64,000 nucleotides of DNA from contig NZ_CP130044.1 of assembly GCF_030505395.1 (NCBI RefSeq), positions 3,295,001-3,359,000 of the forward strand. The letters run 5' to 3'. The position numbers were made by a program, and so were the translations under genes. Under the pieces are notes generated by a model, which saw only the letters and a list, made by a program, of their open reading frames with translations, did no database searches and was not told the origin of the DNA. Below, one piece after another: positions 1-7,907 of the stretch (positions are counted from its first letter, which is position 1; each line of letters starts with the position of its first letter). The stretch comes from Asticcacaulis sp. ZE23SCel15 (GTDB lineage: Bacteria > Pseudomonadota > Alphaproteobacteria > Caulobacterales > Caulobacteraceae).

Positions 1-277
1 GCAAGACCTCAATCGACTCGCACGGGCTGGCCGAAATCACATCCTTAGTCATTATATCAGTGACGGCGCGCGACAGGGCGTCCGGACCAATCTGAGCCAG
101 AGCCCGAATAACGTCGCGTTCAGAGACAATCCCAACCACACGGCCGATTTTGTCCGCCACAATAAAGGCCCCTACCCGGCGCGCATATAATAGAGCGGCA
201 ATCGCCGAAACGGTCTCTTCCGGAGAGACCGTGAAAACCTGATGACCCTTTGTATTCAGCAACTGATTGATGAGCAT
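1..277 (-). CDS. CBS-domain protein, C-terminal part cut off by window edge
   Basis: The minus strand from the ATG at 277 reads an open frame to the window edge, beginning MLINQLLNTKGHQVFTVSPE and continuing through GRVVGIVSERDVIRAL and a DIMTKDVI segment. This is the layout of a CBS (Bateman) module: a first CBS repeat ending in the ERD signature, then the start of a second. Such proteins bind adenine nucleotides and act as energy or redox sensors. An AGGGAGGGT-like ribosome-binding stretch lies just upstream of the ATG. Stand-alone CBS pairs of about 140 residues are common in alphaproteobacteria; about 92 residues are visible, so the missing part is probably short. No partner gene is visible to suggest what it regulates. 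Confidence 0.8.
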   Translation of the reverse strand, partial: MLINQLLNTKGHQVFTVSPEETVSAIAALLYARRVGAFIVADKIGRVVGIVSERDVIRALAQIGPDALSRAVTDIMTKDVISASPCESIEVL

Positions 278-429
278 TATACGCACCCTCCCACGGATGT
301 CTGTTTATTAAAGGGAGAGGGTCGCCCCAAAACGCGGTTTTGACAATGATAATGTATGGCTAACGCCGGACAGCGCATAACTGCGTTCGTCAAATTTACG
401 TGATTGTGCCAAATCGGCACGTCTTTCGC

Positions 430-1098
430 CTATTGCAGCACTTTCAGGCGTTTACGGTGAAACGCCCCCAGCCACGCGCCAATCAGCAGCAGCCCAAATA
501 AGTAGCCAAAGACGTGAGCTTCCCAGGCAATTGAGCCCGCCTCTACACCCGGCATGAAGGTGAAAAAGCCTGCAAACAGGTTGATGCCGATCCAGACGAC
601 GCTGGCGCCAATAACGGGCTTGCTCAGGATGGGCAACAACAGCCCTTCGATCCGCAGCCGCATGGCCGCCCCCATCAAGCCGGAGACCGCGCCGGATGCG
701 CCAACCAATATGACATCCTGATTCATATGTATCAGGCAGTAGCCCAACCCTGCCGCCATACCGCACACCAGATAGAAGGCGAGAAACGACAAAAAGCCGC
801 GAAAGCCCAGACCAAATGCGCGCGCGACGGGGGCGGCAAACGCCAGCGCCATGACGGCATTAATCCCGGCATGCAACCAGTTGCCGTGCAAAAACAGCGA
901 CGTAATCAGGGATGACCAATGCCCCTGCGCCAGCAATATAGGCGAAAGACCGAAATTGATGAACAGAAGCTGCTCATCACTCACCATCGATTGCAGACCA
1001 TACAGCCCCAAAATAAAGACGCACAGCAAAAGCGCAGGCCAGGGCGCATTAAAAGCAGGTTCATGATGACGGCGGGATGTATCGGGCAAGTGACGCAA
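430..1098 (-). CDS. Rhomboid-family intramembrane serine protease
   Basis: A 222-residue membrane protein with about six hydrophobic segments. The rhomboid signatures are visible: HGNWLHAGIN (residues 71-80, the HxxxN-type loop), GASGAVSG with the catalytic serine at about S135, and AHVFGY with the catalytic histidine at about H195. Rhomboids cleave transmembrane segments of substrate proteins inside the inner membrane using this Ser-His dyad. It is a compact bacterial rhomboid without an extra cytosolic domain. It is transcribed away from the hfa operon, with about 200 bases between the two start codons, so the two units probably use divergent promoters. Its substrate cannot be inferred from the context. 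Confidence 0.9.
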   Translation of the reverse strand: MRHLPDTSRRHHEPAFNAPWPALLLCVFILGLYGLQSMVSDEQLLFINFGLSPILLAQGHWSSLITSLFLHGNWLHAGINAVMALAFAAPVARAFGLGFRGFLSFLAFYLVCGMAAGLGYCLIHMNQDVILVGASGAVSGLMGAAMRLRIEGLLLPILSKPVIGASVVWIGINLFAGFFTFMPGVEAGSIAWEAHVFGYLFGLLLIGAWLGAFHRKRLKVLQ

Positions 1099-1307
1099 AG
1101 CCTAATGAGAAGAATGCCAATTCAGCACACATTGCGCACGCTGCACCATCCCTTTAGCGCAAATAGAGACAAAAAACAGTGCGACCGTCTGAACTGCGTA
1201 CGATTTTAGGGCAATATATACCTTATTTTTAATGTTCTGCCTCACAGTGGCATCCAAATTGCTTTTCGCCTCAGACGTGAGGGCCAAAAGCCTGTGGAGC
1301 GAACATA

Positions 1308-1754
1308 ATGAAACATATCATATTTTCAGGTCTCGGATTGGCGGTCGCAGCAATGTCCGGCACGGTTCAGGCTCAGAGCATGTCCTCCACCTCATCCAGC
1401 TTTGAAACCGGCTATGGCCGTGCGCGTGGCTCAGAAGAACGCGCCATTGATCCCTCGACCCGTGACGCCAGCGGCAATCGCGTCATCGTCGACGGCGTCA
1501 TTGTCACCGGTGCGGATAACTCAGTCTATGCCTATGGCCGCGCCTCCGGGGCTGCCGATGCCTATTCCGGCGCGGGTGCCATCGGTGGAGCTTCCGCCAT
1601 CGGCAACAATCTCTCGGTCGTGGTCAGCGGCAATTACAACACCGTCATGATCAATTCGACCCAAATCAATAACGGCAATGTCACCGCCAATGCCGGAACC
1701 AACACGGCCACGGCCGGTGCAGATATCACAGGAACTCTTTCTAATGGCTTCTAA
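1308..1754 (+). CDS. hfaA: Holdfast anchor protein HfaA, secreted, curlin-like
   Basis: A 148-residue protein with a signal peptide ending near VQAQ (residues 20-23). The mature part is rich in Asn, Gly, Ala and Ser with the segment QINNGNVTANAG near the C-terminus, resembling the low-complexity strands of curlin-type subunits. In Caulobacter, HfaA forms SDS-resistant multimers at the stalked pole and helps anchor the polysaccharide holdfast to the cell. The identification rests on this composition together with the CsgG-like lipoprotein gene (hfaB) that overlaps its 3' end and the hfaD-like gene after it. The GGAGCG ribosome-binding site upstream of 1308 supports the start. Confidence 0.85.
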   Translation: MKHIIFSGLGLAVAAMSGTVQAQSMSSTSSSFETGYGRARGSEERAIDPSTRDASGNRVIVDGVIVTGADNSVYAYGRASGAADAYSGAGAIGGASAIGNNLSVVVSGNYNTVMINSTQINNGNVTANAGTNTATAGADITGTLSNGF

Positions 1755-2862
1755 TATGAAACGTAACCTGACGCGCACCGCGGCCCTTATCGCCGCCGCC
1801 GCGACCTTATCTGGCTGCGTATCGCCTGTGGCGGGCCCGAGCGGCATCTATGCCAAACCGATCGGTAATGCGCCGGTCACCGCCAACCCGACCGCCTATT
1901 CGGACGCTCTGGTCTGCCTGAGTTCTTACGCTCGCGCGCATCGTCTGGCCTCGCCGCGCATGGCCGTGGGCCGTATCTCGGACTACACAGGCAAGGTTGA
2001 GTACGAAGGCGGTCGCAAGATCACCCAGGGTGCCTCGCTCATGGCTATGACAGCCCTTGCCAAGGCCGGTGCCCGTCAAGTTGAGCGCTTTGATACCTCG
2101 GTTTCCGAACTTGAACTGAAATATGCCAATAATAAGCTTATCACCGACGCCCCGATGTCGGACCCGACGGTGGCCGGTGAATACCGTAAGATCATGGCCG
2201 GTCAGATCGCCGGTTCTGATTTTCATATTGTTGGCGGCATTACTGAGTTAAACTACAATATACGCTCCAGCGGCCTTGACGCCTATGTCGGTGACGCCGA
2301 TGCGCGCGACACCAAGGGCATTTTGAATGCCCGTCTGTATGTGATGAACGTCGCCCTTGACCTGCGTCTGGTCGATACCCGCACGCTCGAAGTCGTCGAT
2401 GTCATTTCCTATCAAAAGCAGATCATCGGCCGTGAGATCAAGGCCGGGGTGTTTGACTTCTTCAACGGCAATATCTTTGACATTTCCGCCGGCGAAGGTG
2501 GACTTGAGCCGATGCAACTGGCTGTGCGCGCCCTGATTGAGCGCGCCACGCTTGAGTTCATGACCAACCTTTACGGTGCCGCAGGCCCCGAAGTGTGCCT
2601 GAGCCCGAAAGACGATTTCCTTAACTATAACGCCACGACGGGTGCCACGGGTGGTTTCACCCCGGCCTATAATAATCTGGAGACTAACAATGCCGGCACT
2701 CGCGAAGATCCTCAGCGCTGGCGCAAGGTTGGCCGCGTTGCCGAAGATGACACACGCCAGACTACAGACACACCAAAGGATAAACCCCATGCGACCAAGC
2801 CTGATCACGATCATGACCAGCGTGATGGCGATAAGTGCTGTCGCGTGGTCTCCCGCTACTAG
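1744..2862 (+). CDS. hfaB: Holdfast anchor lipoprotein HfaB, CsgG-like outer-membrane secretin
   Basis: A 372-residue lipoprotein. The ATG at 1744 follows an AGGA box and overlaps the end of hfaA by 11 bases; a further ATG at 1756 is also possible. The N-terminus gives a lipobox LSGC about 25 residues in, followed by a CsgG/HfaB-type domain with segments such as SPRMAVGRISDYTGK, MTALAKAGARQVERF and DLRLVDTRTLEV. In curli systems CsgG forms the outer-membrane export pore; Caulobacter HfaB is needed for export and stability of HfaA and HfaD. The last roughly 25 codons overlap hfaD and have an odd charged composition (HDHDQRDGDKCC), so the true end could be earlier if a base has been misread there. 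Confidence 0.88.
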   Translation: MASNMKRNLTRTAALIAAAATLSGCVSPVAGPSGIYAKPIGNAPVTANPTAYSDALVCLSSYARAHRLASPRMAVGRISDYTGKVEYEGGRKITQGASLMAMTALAKAGARQVERFDTSVSELELKYANNKLITDAPMSDPTVAGEYRKIMAGQIAGSDFHIVGGITELNYNIRSSGLDAYVGDADARDTKGILNARLYVMNVALDLRLVDTRTLEVVDVISYQKQIIGREIKAGVFDFFNGNIFDISAGEGGLEPMQLAVRALIERATLEFMTNLYGAAGPEVCLSPKDDFLNYNATTGATGGFTPAYNNLETNNAGTREDPQRWRKVGRVAEDDTRQTTDTPKDKPHATKPDHDHDQRDGDKCCRVVSRY

Positions 2863-4108
2863 TCAGGACTATAATGTCACCGTGCCCGATGCCGACGCGA
2901 CGCAGGCCGCCTGCCCGCTGACCAATGGGATGCGCGTGTGCACCAATAGCCAGAACAATACCGGCACTATAAACGCGCCAAACTATGTCAGCCACTACAT
3001 TGCTGATGGCTTGGTGAGTATGCGCAACTATGCCACCGGCAACCGTATGGATGGTGGCAATGTACAGGTTGACGCCACTCTAAACTCGGCACAGAGCAAT
3101 TCCGGAAATATCGAAGCTGACGCGCACCTGCACAGTCAAGCGGTAGCTGGCGAAACGGGTAAATCGGTTGGCACAGGCGTCTATATGGATACTCAGGCCG
3201 TCGCCAATTCGGGCAGCTTTTCTGCCATTCAGGGCGAACTGACGACGACGATCAACCAAACCTCGACCGCCGATCATGTCTATGCCGACAGTGAGATCGA
3301 AGCCCCCAACGGGGCTATCTATTCCAGCGGCGAAGTGCAAACGACGGCCATCGCCAACCATCAGGAATTTGGCGCGACTGAGGCCCGGATTGTATCGAAC
3401 ACCACCCAGACTTCAAACACAGATGTGCGGGCACGGACCACGACGTCGGTGCAATACTCGCCTTCGCCCAACCTTTATGCGTCGAACGCCTACAACAACT
3501 ATTTTCAGGCTAATGGCGATGATCGCGGCTCACAGCTTCATCAGGTGACCCAAACCACCAGTGCGGCTACCCGCACCGAAGCCTACAGCGATGCGTCAGG
3601 CACGAATCTGTGGGACGTGGCAGCCACCTCCAATGCCGTCGCCAACACGGTCAATGTCGGCAATACCGGCGGATCGATGGTTGTGCGTGCGGATCAGACC
3701 AACGCCAACGATGTGGTTCTGGCTGACGCGCGCATTCTGGCTACCCAGTACGGCACAGCCACCGCCACCGCCTCCAGCACCGGTAACCTGCTGATCGCGG
3801 GCAATAACGATAAGTATGTTGAAATCGACAACAACCAGCTCAATTCCGGCGGCGTTCAGGCCAGCGCCGAATTTATCGGACGCGACGGCTATGATGCCTA
3901 TCTGGAAACCGATGCCACCGGCAACTCGGCCATGGGCTATGCTTGCGGGGCGTGTGAGCCGAACATGAGCGTCAATAATAATCAGGTCAATAATGGCGAT
4001 GTGACGGCCACCAACACCGTCAATATCACCGGCACGGGCCGCTCCGTTGTCTCGGTCGCCCGCGCCACCGGCAACACCGCGACCTATTACACATCGGGTA
4101 ATCCGTAA
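2789..4108 (+). CDS. hfaD: Holdfast anchor/adhesin protein HfaD
   Basis: A 439-residue secreted protein. I chose the ATG at 2789 because an AAAGGA box lies 8 bases upstream and the N-terminus (MRPSLITIMTSVMAISAVAW, then SPATSQ) is a normal signal peptide. The mature chain is Asn/Thr/Ala/Ser-rich with repeated units of the form N-x-G-x-V-x-A: NSGNIEADA, NSGGVQASA, NNGDVTATN. The last is nearly the same as NNGNVTANA in HfaA. In Caulobacter HfaD is a surface-exposed, multimerising anchor protein exported through HfaB. It is the third gene of the operon and starts 74 bases inside the hfaB reading frame. Confidence 0.85.
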   Translation: MRPSLITIMTSVMAISAVAWSPATSQDYNVTVPDADATQAACPLTNGMRVCTNSQNNTGTINAPNYVSHYIADGLVSMRNYATGNRMDGGNVQVDATLNSAQSNSGNIEADAHLHSQAVAGETGKSVGTGVYMDTQAVANSGSFSAIQGELTTTINQTSTADHVYADSEIEAPNGAIYSSGEVQTTAIANHQEFGATEARIVSNTTQTSNTDVRARTTTSVQYSPSPNLYASNAYNNYFQANGDDRGSQLHQVTQTTSAATRTEAYSDASGTNLWDVAATSNAVANTVNVGNTGGSMVVRADQTNANDVVLADARILATQYGTATATASSTGNLLIAGNNDKYVEIDNNQLNSGGVQASAEFIGRDGYDAYLETDATGNSAMGYACGACEPNMSVNNNQVNNGDVTATNTVNITGTGRSVVSVARATGNTATYYTSGNP

Positions 4109-4136
4109 CCCTCTCCTGCCCTTGCGGTTAACGTCT

Positions 4137-4262
4137 TTAGAACCTCCCCTAATTTTAGGGGAGGATACCCCCGAGGGGGGGGGTGGGGTTAAACCCGCTG
4201 AAAATAACCCCACCTCCGGCCCTGCGGGCCTCCTCCTCTCCTAATTTTAGGGGAGGTTCTAA
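4137..4262. repeat. 126-bp composite palindromic element
   Basis: The element is bounded by perfect 16-base inverted ends, TTAGAACCTCCCCTAA at 4137-4152 and its reverse complement at 4247-4262. Each end contains a second, smaller palindrome (CCTCCCCTAA-TT-TTAGGGGAGG at the left, one mismatch at the right). An inner pair GGTGGGGTTA / TAACCCCACC lies in between, with a run of nine or ten G's. The whole can fold into a long branched hairpin. It lies between hfaD and the M16 gene and has no coding potential. It looks like a small non-autonomous (MITE- or REP-like) element and may also stop transcription leaving hfaD. No other copy is present in this window. Confidence 0.75.
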
Positions 4263-4331
4263 GAAAACGAACCGAAGATTACATTTTCGTAATTAGCCGC
4301 TCAACGCCTTTTCAAAACCACGAACATAATA

Positions 4332-4368
4332 CAGGGTCGCCTTCATCTAAATCATGAAGGCGACCCTG
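4332..4368 (+). promoter_or_regulatory. Perfect 15-bp hairpin enclosing the start region of the M16 gene
   Basis: CAGGGTCGCCTTCAT (4332-4346) and ATGAAGGCGACCCTG (4354-4368) are exact reverse complements separated by the 7-base loop CTAAATC. The 3' arm contains both a potential ATG (4354) and the only good Shine-Dalgarno-like sequence, GAAGG (4356-4360), which sits 8 bases before the next in-frame ATG at 4369. If transcribed, the ribosome-binding site would be buried in a stable stem. This suggests translational control, though a terminator-like role for upstream transcripts is also possible. Confidence 0.6.
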
Positions 4369-7242
4369 ATGCTTTTGCGCAAAACCCGCGGAATTTTTGT
4401 CTTTTCTCTGGCCGTGGCTATGTCCACAACGGCACTGACCACAGCGCTTGCCCCGGTGGCGGTTCAGGCGCAAGCCGTAAAAGCCAATCCGCCAGTTGCG
4501 TTTGCCCAAACCAAAAGCGATCTCACCCCCGATCCCGCCGCCCGTTTCGGCAAACTGCCCAACGGCATGACCTATGTGATCTATAAGAACGCCACCCCTC
4601 CGGGTACGGCAGCGGTGCGCCTGCGCTTTGATGCCGGATCGCTGATGGAAACCGATGCCCAGCAAGGGTTAGCGCACTTTCTTGAGCATATGGTCTTCAA
4701 CGGTTCAAAGAACGTGCCCGAAGGTGAGATGGTCAAAATCTTAGAGCGTCACGGCTTGAAATTCGGCCCGGACACCAACGCCTATACCTCGTTCGATGAG
4801 ACGGTCTATATGCTGGACCTGCCGAAGGTCGACCCTGAAATTGTCGACACCGCCCTGATGCTGATGCGCGAAACCGCCAGCAACCTGCTGCTTGATCCAA
4901 AGGCCATTGAGGCTGAGCGCGGGGTAATCTTAGGCGAAGAACGCGCCCGCGCGTCGCCAGGGATGCGCGCCTATATCGCCTATGCCAAGGCAGCCTTTGC
5001 GGGCCAGCCCTACCCTGAGCGCCTGCCCATTGGTCAGGTCGAGGTGATTAAAACCGCTCCGGCTCAGGCTTTTGTCGATTTCTACAATGATTTCTACCGG
5101 CCGGAATATGCTACGCTGGTCATCGTCGGCGATATCAATCCCGATAAGATCGAGGCCAAGATCAAGGCTAAATTCGGTGACTGGCAGGGCAAACCCCAGA
5201 CTAAGAACGCCCTGACCAACTTCGGCACCTATGCCAACAAAGGCCAGCGCGTTCACGCCTATGCCGAGCCCGGCCTGCCCAATTCGCTGTCGGTGTCGTG
5301 GTTCAAACCCTTCGACGGCAGCGTGGAAACTGAGGTCAGCGATTATGAAGACACCCTCGACAATATCATCAGTGCCATTGTGAACCTGCGGCTGGAACGC
5401 CAGTCGAAAGCCCCGGAAACCCAGTTCGCGGCTGCGAGCTTCGGTAACGGCAGCGTCAACAAAACCGCCGAAACCTATAGTCTGAGCATCTCTCCCAAGC
5501 CGGGGCAGGACAAGGCCGCATTGGAACAGGCCCTGATGACCCTGCGTCAGTTTCAGGCTTACGGCGTCTCTCAGGCCGAACTTGACCGCGTTCTGACCGA
5601 ATTTGCTACCGGCCTTGATGCCGCCGCCAAGGGTGAAAAAACCCGCAACACAGGCGCGATCGCCGGTCAGATCATTGGCACTCTGGGCGACAATGAGGTG
5701 CTGACCTCCCCGACCCAAAACCTCGCCTTTTTTAATAAAATCAAATCCCGTCTGACGCTTGAGGCTATCAATGCCCGCATCAAGGCACTGGATCTGGGCG
5801 ACGGCCCGCTGATTGCCCGTCAGGGCTCGGATGCGGCCAAATTCGATCAGGCCGCCATTCAGGCCACCTACCAGACCCTGATGGCGCAAGCGGTCGTTGA
5901 GCCGTTGGCGATTAATAAAAAGCCCTGGCCCTATGAACAGTTCGGCACGCCGTCAAAGGTCGTCAAGACCGAAACCCTGGCTGACCTTGGCGTCACCCAG
6001 GTGACCTATGCCAACGGGCTTAAGGCCAATATCAAGCCGACCACTTTCAAGGATAATGAAATTCTGGTCACGGTCCGCTTTGCGGGCGGTCTGCAAACCA
6101 TCGCCCCCGGCTCAAGTGCGCCAGTGTTTGAAGCTTCATCCGCCGGGGTGTTTGAAGGCGGCCTTGGCAAGCTTGAGGCCGAAGAGATCAAAGAAACTCT
6201 GGCCGGCAAGATCTACGGCCTCAGCTACAATATCGGCGAGGATTCCGCGACCTTAAGCGGCGGCACCACCAAGGACGACCTGACCACCCAGATGCAGGTT
6301 TTGATGGCCTTTACGACCGATACGGCCTTCCGCGCCGATGCGTTTGAGCGCCTGAAAGCCTTTGTGCCGAACTATTATACCCAGCTACAGTCCAGCCCCA
6401 ACAGCGTTTTCAGCGTCAAGGCCCCACGGGTCATTCGCTCCGGCGATGACCGTTTCGGCATCCCGACCCAGGATGAATTCCTGAAAACGAGCAATGATGA
6501 GGTCAAGGCCTTTACCCAGACCCTGCTGATGAAATCACCGGTCGAGATTACCTTTGTCGGCTCGATCACCGTCGAAGAGGCCTTGAAGCAGGTTGACGCG
6601 ACCTTTGCGACCCTTGCCCCGCGTAAAACTTTGCCGGTCGCACCCAAAGGTAATGTGGTGAAATTCCCGACCACGAACCTGCATCAGGTCTTTACCCATA
6701 AGGGCCGCGAAGACCAGAACCTGTCCTATATTGCCTTCCCGACCACCGATTTCTTCGCCAGCACCCAGACCGCACGCGGCCTTGAACTGCTGTCCGAAGT
6801 CATGACCCTGCGCCTGATCGAGGAAATCCGCGAAAAACAAGGCGCGTCCTATGGCTCGTCCGCCTCTTCCATCGCGTCCAATTCTTTCAAGGGTTTTGGC
6901 TATATCGGCGCCTCAGCCACCGTCAAACCCGATCAGGATGAAGTATTTTATACCTCGGTCATGGCCATAGTGGACGACCTGAAAACCAAGGGCGTCACTG
7001 AGGACGAACTGTTGCGGGCCAGAAAGCCCGTGCTCGACAAATACGAGGTCACCCTGAAAACCAACGGGTTCTGGGCGGGCGTCCTGCCGGGCTCATCAAC
7101 TGATCCGCGCAAGCTTGAGGCCGTCCGCACCCGTAAGGCCGAGCTGGAAAAAGTCACCGCCGCGGATCTGCAAAAGCTGGCGCAAACCTATCTGGTCAAA
7201 GATAAGGCCTTAAGGCTGCAGGCCAAGCCGGAAGCGAAATAA
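4369..7242 (+). CDS. Secreted M16-family zinc metallopeptidase, double-length
   Basis: A 957-residue protein with a signal peptide ending near AVQAQA. Numbering from 4369, the inverted zinc motif HFLEH lies at about 103-107 and the downstream glutamate region is AERGVILGEERAR, so the N-terminal M16 half keeps the pitrilysin-type active site (HxxEH plus distal Glu). The C-terminal half is a second, inactive M16 domain pair, giving the usual four-domain clam-shell that degrades peptides. The product is probably periplasmic. The start is uncertain: ATG 4354 lacks a ribosome-binding site, while ATG 4369 has GAAGG 8 bases upstream, so I prefer 4369. It appears to be transcribed on its own, after the hfa operon and the palindromic element. 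Confidence 0.92.
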   Translation: MLLRKTRGIFVFSLAVAMSTTALTTALAPVAVQAQAVKANPPVAFAQTKSDLTPDPAARFGKLPNGMTYVIYKNATPPGTAAVRLRFDAGSLMETDAQQGLAHFLEHMVFNGSKNVPEGEMVKILERHGLKFGPDTNAYTSFDETVYMLDLPKVDPEIVDTALMLMRETASNLLLDPKAIEAERGVILGEERARASPGMRAYIAYAKAAFAGQPYPERLPIGQVEVIKTAPAQAFVDFYNDFYRPEYATLVIVGDINPDKIEAKIKAKFGDWQGKPQTKNALTNFGTYANKGQRVHAYAEPGLPNSLSVSWFKPFDGSVETEVSDYEDTLDNIISAIVNLRLERQSKAPETQFAAASFGNGSVNKTAETYSLSISPKPGQDKAALEQALMTLRQFQAYGVSQAELDRVLTEFATGLDAAAKGEKTRNTGAIAGQIIGTLGDNEVLTSPTQNLAFFNKIKSRLTLEAINARIKALDLGDGPLIARQGSDAAKFDQAAIQATYQTLMAQAVVEPLAINKKPWPYEQFGTPSKVVKTETLADLGVTQVTYANGLKANIKPTTFKDNEILVTVRFAGGLQTIAPGSSAPVFEASSAGVFEGGLGKLEAEEIKETLAGKIYGLSYNIGEDSATLSGGTTKDDLTTQMQVLMAFTTDTAFRADAFERLKAFVPNYYTQLQSSPNSVFSVKAPRVIRSGDDRFGIPTQDEFLKTSNDEVKAFTQTLLMKSPVEITFVGSITVEEALKQVDATFATLAPRKTLPVAPKGNVVKFPTTNLHQVFTHKGREDQNLSYIAFPTTDFFASTQTARGLELLSEVMTLRLIEEIREKQGASYGSSASSIASNSFKGFGYIGASATVKPDQDEVFYTSVMAIVDDLKTKGVTEDELLRARKPVLDKYEVTLKTNGFWAGVLPGSSTDPRKLEAVRTRKAELEKVTAADLQKLAQTYLVKDKALRLQAKPEAK

Positions 7243-7302
7243 TCATATTGATAGGCCGTGCATATCCGGTATAATAAAACCTCGTCAACATCGGAGAGCG
7301 AC

Positions 7303-7587
7303 ATGTTTAAAACGGCATTTCTATCAATTATGCTTTTTTCAACCCCCTGCACAATTGCAGCCGCCACAGATACACAATCGATTAAAACGCAACAAAATGT
7401 TCCTCATGACTATGAACAGCAGATAGATGAAATATTTTCTGAGTATCAAACAAGCAGCATAGACCCTGAAATATGCAAGCGTGCATGTGATGCAGCCTAC
7501 TACACAGCCGTTACAGTTTGCAGAGGCATTCCCAATAACAATGACCGATACCAATGCATAAGTCGCGCCACCAACATTTACTCTTAA
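7303..7587 (+). CDS. Small secreted four-cysteine protein, unknown
   Basis: A 94-residue product starting at an ATG preceded by GGAGAG. A signal peptide ends near TIAAA (residue 21). The mature part has four cysteines at about 58, 62, 73 and 85 (C-x3-C-x10-C-x11-C), which could form two disulphides in the periplasm or outside the cell. I do not recognise a family. The gene and its downstream neighbour are clearly richer in A and T than the surrounding DNA, which suggests recent acquisition. A longer frame from 7258 exists but has no signal peptide at its N-terminus and no ribosome-binding site. Confidence 0.6.
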   Translation: MFKTAFLSIMLFSTPCTIAAATDTQSIKTQQNVPHDYEQQIDEIFSEYQTSSIDPEICKRACDAAYYTAVTVCRGIPNNNDRYQCISRATNIYS

Positions 7588-7612
7588 TGCTTAAGTTTAT
7601 GTAGATAAAAAT

Positions 7613-7858
7613 ATGTACCATCGCTTAAGAACTTTATACTCACCTAAAAAAAATTATGACTTTGGCATCGAAACATTCGAAGATGAGGTAATATTAGTAT
7701 CTAATTACTTAAATTTACACACAAATATGGCAGGGATAGATCAGTTTCAAAAATTTGAAAACGCGATCTTTTTAATTAACAGCCTTATTTCCCAAATTCG
7801 GGAAAAAGAGACGCTATATTACGACATTGAATTAAAAGAAGTTTATGACTTACCATAA
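7613..7858 (+). CDS. Small cytosolic acidic protein, unknown, AT-rich
   Basis: An 81-residue product with no signal peptide or membrane segment, beginning MYHRLRTLYSPKKNYDFG and acidic overall. It follows the secreted Cys protein by 25 bases on the same strand and shares its low GC, and a terminator follows directly after it. The two therefore look like one transcription unit. A secreted small protein followed by a cytosolic acidic one is the layout of some effector-immunity pairs, but nothing in either sequence proves this. I recognise no domain. No clear ribosome-binding site is seen before the ATG. Confidence 0.5.
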   Translation: MYHRLRTLYSPKKNYDFGIETFEDEVILVSNYLNLHTNMAGIDQFQKFENAIFLINSLISQIREKETLYYDIELKEVYDLP

Positions 7859-7866
7859 GTATAATT

Positions 7867-7894
7867 AACCCGGCTTAAAACCGGGTTTTTCTTT
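7867..7894 (+). terminator. Rho-independent terminator after the small AT-rich gene pair
   Basis: AACCCGG, a CTTAAAA loop and CCGGGTT form a 7-base-pair stem followed directly by a T-rich tract (TTTTTCTTTT). It ends the plus-strand pair at 7303-7858 and lies between converging genes. Confidence 0.8.
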
Positions 7895-7907
7895 TATTAT
7901 ACTTATT

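Noticed and set aside
1102-1287. 61-residue minus-strand frame between the rhomboid gene and hfaA
   Set aside because: No recognisable ribosome-binding site or domain, and it covers the region needed for two divergent promoters.
2642-2788. N-terminal extension of hfaD upstream of 2789
   Set aside because: The extension overlaps hfaB coding sequence further and removes the signal peptide from the N-terminus; ATG 2789 has AAAGGA at the right distance.
4170-4262. Possible CRISPR-like or tandem repeat in the G-rich palindromic stretch
   Set aside because: There are only two repeat ends in inverted orientation and no regular spacers, so it is a palindromic element.
4930-5889. 319-residue open frame on the minus strand
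   Set aside because: Antisense to the M16 peptidase, whose coding is certain from HxxEH and full length. No ribosome-binding site or domain supports it.
7258-7302. Longer start for the small Cys protein
   Set aside because: It puts a polar stretch ahead of the signal peptide and lacks a ribosome-binding site; ATG 7303 has GGAGAG.
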